The notes beneath the pieces were generated by a model, which was not told the origin of the DNA, did no database searches, and worked only from the letters and a program-made list of their open reading frames with translations. From Flavobacteriaceae bacterium (GTDB lineage: Bacteria; Bacteroidota; Bacteroidia; Flavobacteriales; Flavobacteriaceae), in contig JAQWGN010000004.1 of NCBI GenBank assembly GCA_029238215.1, positions 1 to 53,926 on the forward strand: 53,926 nucleotides of DNA, given 5' to 3'. This document shows positions 47,756-53,926 of the stretch, in pieces. Position numbers and translations under genes: made by a program. Position 1 is the first letter of the stretch. The number at the start of each line of letters is the position of its first letter.

Positions 47756-49855
47756 TTATCCGATGTACTTCCAAATACTTTTTCCTTGTTGTGTTAAGGC
47801 CAGCGCTTGACGCAATACCTGATTTTCTAACTGCTCAAAAGTTGGATCATTTAATAGAAGTTGATCCACAGCATAACGAACGGTTTTGAGTAAGTCTGCA
47901 TCCTTTTTTAAATCCGCAATGATAAACTGAAGGATTCCGCTTTGTTGGGTACCCATAAGATCACCGGGGCCTCGTAGTTGTAGGTCAACTTCTGCTAACT
48001 CAAAGCCATCTTGCGAGCGTACCATGGTTTGAATACGTGTTTGTGCATCATGGCTAAGCTTATTTCCTGTCATCAACACACAATAACTTTTATTGGCTCC
48101 ACGCCCAACACGCCCTCGTAACTGATGCAATTGCGATAAACCAAAACGTTCTGCACTTTCAATAATCATAATACTGGCATTGGGCACATCAACACCAACC
48201 TCAATCACGGTAGTAGCAACCATGATTTGTGTTTTCCCAGAAACAAAACGCTGCATTTCATAGGCTTTGTCTTCAGCTTTCATTTTTCCATGAACAATGC
48301 TAACCTGAAAATCGGGTAATGGGAATTCCCTAACAATGCTTTCATATCCATCCATAAGGTCTTTATAATCCAACACCTTAGACTCCTGAATTAATGGATA
48401 CACCACATATACTTGCCGCCCTTTTGCTATTTCTTCACGCATGAATTGAAATATCGCCAGGCGTTTGCTGTCGTAACCATGTAAGGTGGTAATGGGTTTC
48501 CGTCCTGGCGGAAGTTCGTCAATTACCGACACGTCCAAATCTCCATAGGCTGTCATGGCTAGAGTACGTGGAATAGGAGTTGCTGTCATTACCAAAACAT
48601 TGGGTGGACGCTTGTTTTTTCGCCAGAGCTTGGCTCGCTGTGCAACGCCAAACCGGTGCTGCTCATCGACAATTGCCAAGCCCAATTGATGGAATGTTAC
48701 GGGTTGTTCTAACACAGCATGTGTGCCGATTAGTATATGTAATTCTCCGCTAGCCAACTGATCTAATAAGGGAACCCGTGCGCTTTTTGATACCGATCCA
48801 GTAAGTAAACCAACGGTAACACCAAGGGGTTTTAATAATTCTACAATGCTTTTGTAATGCTGTTGTGCTAGAATCTCGGTTGGTGCTACTAGCGTGGCCT
48901 GCATGTTGTTGTCTACGGCCATTAGCATGCTTAGCACAGCAACAATGGTTTTTCCCGACCCCACGTCACCCTGCAGCAAGCGATTCATTTGGGCTTCGCC
49001 TTTTAAATCTATTCGGATTTCTCGAATTACTCGTTTTTGTGCTTCAGTAAGTGGGAAGGGGAGGTGGTTGTTGTAAAAATTATTAAAATAAGTCCCTAAG
49101 GATGGAAATGGAATTCCTCGAATTTTTAGTTTGTGATTGCGTTTTTTCAGGGCTAGTTGTAATTGCAGAAAAAACAACTCCTCAAACTTTAAACGGTACT
49201 GCGCTTTTGCGAGTTCTTCTTGGGTACTTGGAAAATGAATAAGTGTAAGTGCGCGATTTTTATCTATAAGGGCATATTGCTTAAGGATTTCTGCAGGAAG
49301 TACTTCTTGAAAGCTCCCTTGTAGCTCCTCAAAAAGATGTATCATTATTTGTCGGACTACCCGTTGCGAAATCCCACTTTTAAGTAAGCTTTCTGTGGAT
49401 GGGTAAACAGGTTGAAAATTCCCTTTTCGCTGTTCATGGTCTTCAAGCAATTCAAGTTCTGGATGTGCAATAGAACATTTCTTTCCAAACCAATTTAACC
49501 TACCAAAGGCCACATAAGGTGTATTGCTTTGCAGTGATTTTTGAATCCATTGATGACCTCTAAACCAAACCAACTCCATGGTGCTTTGCCCGTCACTAAA
49601 AGTGGCAACCAAACGACTTCCTCGTTTTTGTTTTACAATTTCTAAGTCAATGATGGATCCTTTAACCTGTACCTCTGCCGTTGTATTGGGAATATTAGAC
49701 GGAGTGTAATAGTGGCTCCTGTCAATGTAGCGGTGCGGAAAAAAGTACAATAAATCCTGTACCGTATGAATGCCCAAGTCTTTTCGGAGCAATTGCGCAC
49801 GGTTTGGCCCAACGCCTTTCAGGTAATCAATCGGTTTTTGTAAGACAGTTGACAT
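47756..49855 (-). CDS. recG: ATP-dependent DNA helicase RecG
   Basis: A 699-residue branch-migration helicase for stalled forks. The N-terminal wedge/OB domain comprises about 1-230 (PIDYLKGVGPNRAQLLRKDLG at the start). The helicase core has Walker A GDVGSGKT (near 300), DEQHRFG (near 400), TATPIPRTLAMT and the motif VI region QLRGRVGRG. Upstream on the minus strand a near-consensus -7 box TATCTTCG (plus-strand 49862-49869) ends 6 bases before the ATG. It is divergent from uvrD. Confidence 0.96.
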   Translation of the reverse strand: MSTVLQKPIDYLKGVGPNRAQLLRKDLGIHTVQDLLYFFPHRYIDRSHYYTPSNIPNTTAEVQVKGSIIDLEIVKQKRGSRLVATFSDGQSTMELVWFRGHQWIQKSLQSNTPYVAFGRLNWFGKKCSIAHPELELLEDHEQRKGNFQPVYPSTESLLKSGISQRVVRQIMIHLFEELQGSFQEVLPAEILKQYALIDKNRALTLIHFPSTQEELAKAQYRLKFEELFFLQLQLALKKRNHKLKIRGIPFPSLGTYFNNFYNNHLPFPLTEAQKRVIREIRIDLKGEAQMNRLLQGDVGSGKTIVAVLSMLMAVDNNMQATLVAPTEILAQQHYKSIVELLKPLGVTVGLLTGSVSKSARVPLLDQLASGELHILIGTHAVLEQPVTFHQLGLAIVDEQHRFGVAQRAKLWRKNKRPPNVLVMTATPIPRTLAMTAYGDLDVSVIDELPPGRKPITTLHGYDSKRLAIFQFMREEIAKGRQVYVVYPLIQESKVLDYKDLMDGYESIVREFPLPDFQVSIVHGKMKAEDKAYEMQRFVSGKTQIMVATTVIEVGVDVPNASIMIIESAERFGLSQLHQLRGRVGRGANKSYCVLMTGNKLSHDAQTRIQTMVRSQDGFELAEVDLQLRGPGDLMGTQQSGILQFIIADLKKDADLLKTVRYAVDQLLLNDPTFEQLENQVLRQALALTQQGKSIWKYIG

Positions 49856-49950
49856 GAAAAACGAAGATAGTAGTTTCCTGTTAATAACTATTTGTATTGC
49901 TCCTTTACCATGCGTTTGGGTTTGGTTATTTTCACTACTTATTATCCGTG

Positions 49951-52257
49951 TTGGAAGACTACTTAAAATTACTTAACGAGGCACAACAAAAACCCACCAT
50001 TCATAAGGAAGGACCCCTTATGGTTATTGCTGGTGCAGGTTCGGGAAAAACACGGGTTTTGACCTACCGAATGGCCTATTTGATGCAGCAAGGCGTGGAT
50101 TCTTTTTCCATCTTAGCCCTTACGTTTACCAATAAGGCTGCGCGTGAAATGAAAGCACGTATTGCGGAAATTGTTGGAGAGAGCGAGGCCAAAAACTTGT
50201 GGATGGGAACTTTTCACTCGGTTTTTGCACGTATCCTTCGTTCTGAGGCAGATCGCTTGGGTTACCCGTCAAGCTTTACCATTTATGATACCCAAGACTC
50301 TGAACGCTTACTGGCTTCGATTATCAAAGAGTTAAATCTCGATAAGGACTTATATAAAGTAAAGCAGATTCGCTCTCGAATTTCTTCCTTTAAAAATAGC
50401 CTTATTACCGTTCGTGCCTATTACAACAATCCAGAACTTTTGGAGGCCGACAAAGAATCCAAACGTCCAGAAATGGGAACCATTTATAAGGAATATGTAG
50501 ATAGATGCTTTAAGGCCGGTGCTATGGATTTTGATGACCTATTGCTTAAAACCAATGAGTTGTTAAACCGTTTTCCTGATGTGCTTGCCAAATACCAAGA
50601 GCGTTTTCGTTACATATTGGTTGATGAGTACCAAGATACCAACCACTCCCAGTACCTTATTGTACGTGCACTTGCCGATAAATACCAAAACATTTGTGTT
50701 GTTGGCGATGATGCGCAGAGTATTTATGCATTTCGGGGGGCTAACATTCAAAATATTCTAAATTTCCAACGGGACTATGACGATGCAAAAGTGTATCGTT
50801 TGGAGCAAAACTACCGCTCTTCGGGAACCATCGTACAAGCTGCAAATGCGGTGATTGCGCACAACCAAAATCGGTTGGAAAAAAATGTGTGGACTGCCAA
50901 TGCAGAAGGACATAAAATTATTATTCACCGCAGCCCAACAGATGGAGAAGAGGGTCGCTATGTGGCAGGAGATATTTTTGAACGTGCCATGCAAACCCAA
51001 CTCGGTTATGAGGAGTTTGCAATTCTGTACCGCACCAATGCCCAGTCTAGGGCGATGGAAGATTCGCTTCGAAAACGCAACATCCCGTATCGAGTATATG
51101 GAGGTGTTTCGTTTTATCAGCGCAAAGAAATTAAAGATGTGTTGGCGTATTTGCGGGTACTTATTAATCCGAGTGATGAGGAAAGTCTAAAACGCATTAT
51201 CAACTACCCCATGCGTGGGATTGGACAAACGACATTAGACAAACTTATCGTTGCAACCAAAGCGCATGACTGTACCTTATTTCAAGTATTGGAAAAAGTT
51301 CAGGAATTACCGCTCAACATCAATGCCGGTACACGCACCAAGCTTCAGAATTTTTATACGATGATGGAATCCTTTCGGATTCAGTTAACAACACTTGATG
51401 CCTTTGAGTTGGCAGATTTAGTAGCCAAAAAGGCAGGGCTGGTTTCAGAACTAAAAAAAGAGGGTACGCCCGAAGCCGTAACACGAATTGAAAACATTGA
51501 AGAGCTGCTTAACGGTATCAAGGATTTTGTTGAAGGACAAAAGGAACTTGTTGACGCTACCGGCTCGTTGGCGGAGTTTTTGGAAGACGTTGCGCTTGCC
51601 ACCGACTTTGACAATGAGGTAAAGGATCAGAAGGCGGTGTCGTTGATGACGATTCACTTGGCTAAGGGATTGGAGTTTCCAAACGTTTACATCGTTGGTT
51701 TGGAGGAAGATTTATTTCCATCAGCGATGAGCGTAAACACCCGTGCCGAATTGGAAGAAGAGCGCCGCCTGTTTTATGTGGCACTAACCCGAGCTGAAAA
51801 GCGTGTAACACTCACCTATACCTTATCCCGTTTTAGATGGGGGAAGATTATCGATGCGGAACCCAGTCGGTTTTTAACAGAACTCGATGCGGCTTGTGTG
51901 GACAATCAGGTTGTGAATGACGCTTATATGTTTAAACCGATGATAGACACTTCGGTATTTGATGCGCCAGACCCTAATCGGGTGCGATTTAAAGCACTTC
52001 CAAAGAAAAAACCCACTCCTGCAGCTTCGGTGCCTCCCAAGGCACGTATGAAGGCTGTTTCTAAAGCGACCACAGGCGAAACAATGTCTATTCCCGACAT
52101 CACTCAAGGCGCACGTGTATCGCATAGCCGTTTTGGTTTTGGTACAGTGGTTAATTTAGAAGGAACGGGAAATGATGCCAAGGCACTGATTCGTTTTGAC
52201 CAGTCGGGGGAGAAGAACCTGCTGTTGCGCTTTGCAAAGCTTAAACGTATTGAATAA
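49951..52257 (+). CDS. uvrD: UvrD/PcrA superfamily I DNA helicase
   Basis: A 3'-5' helicase for excision repair and removal of RecA filaments. I choose TTG at 49951, giving 768 residues starting LEDYLKLLNEAQQ, which matches the family's beginning; GTG directly before it is nearly equivalent. A TTG at 49897 adds 18 hydrophobic residues unlike the family. Seen are Walker A GAGSGKT (about residues 27-33), TFTNKAAREMK, DEYQDTN, GDDAQSIYAFRGA, and in the C-terminal part VALTRAEKR and the DUF3553-like tail GARVSHSRFGFGTVV. A terminator follows. Confidence 0.95.
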   Translation: MEDYLKLLNEAQQKPTIHKEGPLMVIAGAGSGKTRVLTYRMAYLMQQGVDSFSILALTFTNKAAREMKARIAEIVGESEAKNLWMGTFHSVFARILRSEADRLGYPSSFTIYDTQDSERLLASIIKELNLDKDLYKVKQIRSRISSFKNSLITVRAYYNNPELLEADKESKRPEMGTIYKEYVDRCFKAGAMDFDDLLLKTNELLNRFPDVLAKYQERFRYILVDEYQDTNHSQYLIVRALADKYQNICVVGDDAQSIYAFRGANIQNILNFQRDYDDAKVYRLEQNYRSSGTIVQAANAVIAHNQNRLEKNVWTANAEGHKIIIHRSPTDGEEGRYVAGDIFERAMQTQLGYEEFAILYRTNAQSRAMEDSLRKRNIPYRVYGGVSFYQRKEIKDVLAYLRVLINPSDEESLKRIINYPMRGIGQTTLDKLIVATKAHDCTLFQVLEKVQELPLNINAGTRTKLQNFYTMMESFRIQLTTLDAFELADLVAKKAGLVSELKKEGTPEAVTRIENIEELLNGIKDFVEGQKELVDATGSLAEFLEDVALATDFDNEVKDQKAVSLMTIHLAKGLEFPNVYIVGLEEDLFPSAMSVNTRAELEEERRLFYVALTRAEKRVTLTYTLSRFRWGKIIDAEPSRFLTELDAACVDNQVVNDAYMFKPMIDTSVFDAPDPNRVRFKALPKKKPTPAASVPPKARMKAVSKATTGETMSIPDITQGARVSHSRFGFGTVVNLEGTGNDAKALIRFDQSGEKNLLLRFAKLKRIE

Positions 52258-52287
52258 AAAAAAGCTGCTCGAAAGCAGCTTTGTATG
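52258..52287. terminator. Bidirectional terminator between uvrD and the OmpA-family gene
   Basis: AAAGCTGCT (52261-52269), loop CGAA, AGCAGCTTT (52274-52282) forms a perfect 9-pair stem. An A-run lies on the left and a T-rich stretch on the right, serving both convergent genes. Confidence 0.85.
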
Positions 52288-52304
52288 TTTTATTTATTCG
52301 AAAA

Positions 52305-53168
52305 CTATTTAGAAGCAGCTTCCATGCCTTGCTCTAACAATTCAAAGAACTGATCGAGTTTTGGAAGTACTACAATGCGTGTACGTCTGTTGCGTGAACG
52401 TCCACTAAGGGTGGTATTATCATCGAGCGGCACGTAGTGGCTACGTCCGGCAGCTGTCATACGGGCTGGATCTACCAAGAAATCGTTTTGAAGGATACGC
52501 ACTACGGCAGTAGCTCGTTTAACACTTAAGTCCCAGTTGTCTACAAGCACATTGCTGTCCTTTTTAACCGGTACGTTATCGGTGTGTCCTTCAACCATAA
52601 ATTCCAAGTCGGTTTTGTCGTTGATTACACGAGCAACTTTACCCAACACTTCTTTAGCACGAGTAGTTACATAATAGCTACCGCTTTTAAACAACAGCTT
52701 GTCGGAGATGGAAATAAACACCACGCCTTTTTCAACATTTACTTCAATGTCTGCGTCGTTAATGTCTACAAGCGCCCCTTTAAGGCTAGTTACTAGCGCA
52801 AGGGTTACCGAGTCACGGCGGGTTACAGCATCTTGCATACGTGTAATACGCATGTCTTTTTCTTTTAAGGATTCTAGCGAACGCTCCAAGTTTTCAGCAC
52901 CCTTTTGCGAGAGTGTGGTTAGGTTGCCCATATTGTTTATGAGTTCTTGGTTGTTTGCTTTTAAAAAACCGATTTGATCCCGTAGCGCTGCTAGGTTTGC
53001 ATCGCTAGTAGCCTTTTCATCAATACAGGAGTTTAACCGTACCGTTGCTGAGTTTAGCAGGTCTTTGGTTTCTTTTTGCGCTGATTCGAGTTCGGAATAC
53101 TTCTTTTGTGACACACAAGAAGAAAGGATAAGCGGAATTGCGAGTAGCAGTATAAGGGATTTGTTCAT
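52305..53168 (-). CDS. OmpA-family peptidoglycan-binding lipoprotein
   Basis: A 287-residue envelope protein. The lipobox ends at Cys18 (LILSSC). Residues 20-125 are a Leu/Ala/Lys-rich coiled coil (SAQKETKDLLNSATVRL and SLESLKEKDMRITRM). Residues about 150-275 are an OmpA C-terminal domain with EGHTDNVPV and the Arg-rich end SGRSRNRRTRIVVLPK, which bind peptidoglycan. It is probably a cell wall anchor. Cys48 is an extra Cys within the coiled coil. Confidence 0.9.
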   Translation of the reverse strand: MNKSLILLLAIPLILSSCVSQKKYSELESAQKETKDLLNSATVRLNSCIDEKATSDANLAALRDQIGFLKANNQELINNMGNLTTLSQKGAENLERSLESLKEKDMRITRMQDAVTRRDSVTLALVTSLKGALVDINDADIEVNVEKGVVFISISDKLLFKSGSYYVTTRAKEVLGKVARVINDKTDLEFMVEGHTDNVPVKKDSNVLVDNWDLSVKRATAVVRILQNDFLVDPARMTAAGRSHYVPLDDNTTLSGRSRNRRTRIVVLPKLDQFFELLEQGMEAASK

Positions 53169-53324
53169 TATATGATATTTATAAGATGTAAAATTACTAG
53201 AAAAACGCCGATTAACCGTGTTTGGTATGCGATTTTATAAAAAAATTAACGCTACTTCGATAAATGCGGTTGAATTGGATGCAGTGCAAGTAGGATTTGA
53301 ATGTTTAATTATACACTTTTTTAA

Positions 53325-53450
53325 GAGTGACACGCGTCACAGCCTCGCGCCAGCGGGGGCGCAGGCGCGCCAGAAGTTTTTTTACTTTTTATTGGCACGA
53401 GACACAGCCCTGTTTGCTACAGGCAAGCTCGCGCCAGCGGGGGGGGGTAA
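53325..53450. repeat. GC-rich repeat patch
   Basis: A GC-rich island in an AT-rich gap between genes. CTCGCGCCAGCGGGGG occurs at 53344-53359 and again at 53428-53443, 84 bases apart in the same orientation. CACAGCC is also repeated (53339 and 53404 regions), and GGCGCGCC is a palindrome. The second copy ends in nine G (53439-53447). A frame at 53218-53490 runs through it but is probably not a gene. The rest of the 296-base gap (53169-53464) shows nothing clear. Confidence 0.6.
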
Positions 53451-53464
53451 CAATGCAAATAGTT

Positions 53465-53851
53465 TTATTGATTTACTTTTGAAAAAGTAGCTATAAAGCC
53501 ATCAGCTGAAGGATCATTAGAAATGACTAAAGTGTTTTCAGTTATTAAAAAATCGTACTTTGAATTGTCAATATTTATAATATTTTTATTTAATGAAAAT
53601 TCATACTCTCCAATCAATTTAATTGGAGAAGACATGGTGTTATGTGTTTCTACTTTTAGTTTATTTGGTTGTTTAAACAACCAAATGACTTCACCATTAC
53701 TAAAATCTTCTGTCGGTGAGAAACCAGCTTCATATCTAATTAAAGACCATTTACCAAAAATTGAATTTTCTTGATGCCTTACTTTTTCTTCATTACACCC
53801 TAACGTTAATGTTACAAAAAGTGGCACTAATATGTTTTTTAAATGTTTCAT
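53465..53851 (-). CDS. Hypothetical small lipoprotein
   Basis: A 128-residue protein with a lipoprotein signal (lipobox ending at Cys19, LTLGC) and a compact beta-rich domain containing GKWSLIRYEAG, IGEYEFSLNKNIINI and YDFLITENTLVIS. This is reminiscent of small lipocalin-like lipoproteins common in Flavobacteriaceae. I assign no function. The ATG lies 8 bases after the stop of the partial gene upstream, so the two may share a message. Confidence 0.65.
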   Translation of the reverse strand: MKHLKNILVPLFVTLTLGCNEEKVRHQENSIFGKWSLIRYEAGFSPTEDFSNGEVIWLFKQPNKLKVETHNTMSSPIKLIGEYEFSLNKNIINIDNSKYDFLITENTLVISNDPSADGFIATFSKVNQ

Positions 53852-53859
53852 TTTTAATA

Positions 53860-53926
53860 TTATTGTTTAAGTATTTTTTTAGCTATTATTTCACCGTTTT
53901 CTCTTTGTAGTTCTAACAAATAAACA
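53860..53926 (-). CDS. C-terminal end of a probable T9SS-secreted protein (partial)
   Basis: The window edge cuts a minus-strand gene. Its last 21 codons, before TAA at 53862-53860, read VYLLELQRENGEIIAKKILKQ. A short beta pair followed by a Lys-rich end, as here, is typical of the type IX secretion system C-terminal sorting domain of Bacteroidota. So short a piece could also match by chance. Together with the small lipoprotein gene it may form one transcript. Confidence 0.45.
   Translation of the reverse strand, partial: VYLLELQRENGEIIAKKILKQ

Noticed and set aside
49897-49950. Longer uvrD start at TTG 49897
   Set aside because: The extra residues are hydrophobic and unlike the family N-terminus, which begins just before EDYLKLLN.
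53218-53490. Plus-strand 90-codon frame
   Set aside because: It runs through the GC-rich repeat patch, has low-complexity Ala/Pro/Gly content created by the repeats, and overlaps the lipoprotein gene. Not a convincing gene.

Overview
The window looks like chromosomal DNA of a member of the Bacteroidota, most likely family Flavobacteriaceae. The reasons are: an AT-rich background; TAnnTTTG-type -7 promoter boxes in front of many genes with no evident Shine-Dalgarno sequences; an arginine operon of the acyl-citrulline type (ArgF' transcarbamylase); the Bacteroidota versions of PurC, the DUF2007 protein and the DnaQ/GIY-YIG nuclease; and, at the right edge, the end of a gene whose C-terminus resembles a type IX secretion sorting tail. 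I cannot assign a genus. Almost every gene has a recognisable housekeeping role. I see no phage, transposase, CRISPR array, tRNA or rRNA.

Layout. 1-1562: two hypothetical genes (the first cut by the window edge), each followed by a related palindromic spacer, giving a cassette-like arrangement. 1563-11552 (minus strand): a long, tightly overlapping arginine operon transcribed as leader peptide - GNAT acyltransferase - argG - argC - proC - argD - argF' - argB - argE - argH - DUF1624 membrane acyltransferase. It holds every step from glutamate to arginine, passing through N-acylated citrulline. 11597-16129: pabB-tilS-dsbD, divergent from the arg operon. 16091-19526: flavin reductase, comM, aldehyde dehydrogenase. 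19776-28019: the ilvD-ilvB-ilvN-ilvC-ilvA operon with gapN at its end. 28026-32051: dnaN, a SAM hydroxide-adenosyltransferase, phoH, purC. 32028-35927 (minus): oxidoreductase, yggS, nuclease, miaA. 35987-41044: pcm, smpB, glyA, a beta-helix lipoprotein and a glutaminyl cyclotransferase. 41115-42694: SRP RNA, a short-chain dehydrogenase and a transaldolase-like aldolase. 42767-49855: ABC-F ATPase, DUF2007, a small membrane protein, pheT, recG. 49951-53926: uvrD/pcrA, an OmpA-family lipoprotein, a GC-rich repeat patch, a small lipoprotein and the end of a probable secreted protein.

Most interesting signals. Ahead of the arg operon is a 20-residue reading frame ending in Arg-Phe-Arg-Arg. It starts four bases after a -7 box and sits over mutually exclusive RNA pairings, so it looks like a ribosome-mediated arginine attenuator with no obvious intrinsic terminator. 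A weaker, similarly built candidate precedes ilvD. Several genes (the oxidoreductase, pcm, smpB and the arg leader) have the -7 box only 4-5 bases before the start codon, which suggests leaderless mRNAs. Other points of note are the repeated palindromic spacers at the left edge, a SAM hydrolase gene whose conserved N-terminus has no ATG, GTG or TTG start, a Ser at the acyl-specificity position of ArgF', and many convergent pairs with interlocked stop codons. No gaps over 300 bases without a gene are present.
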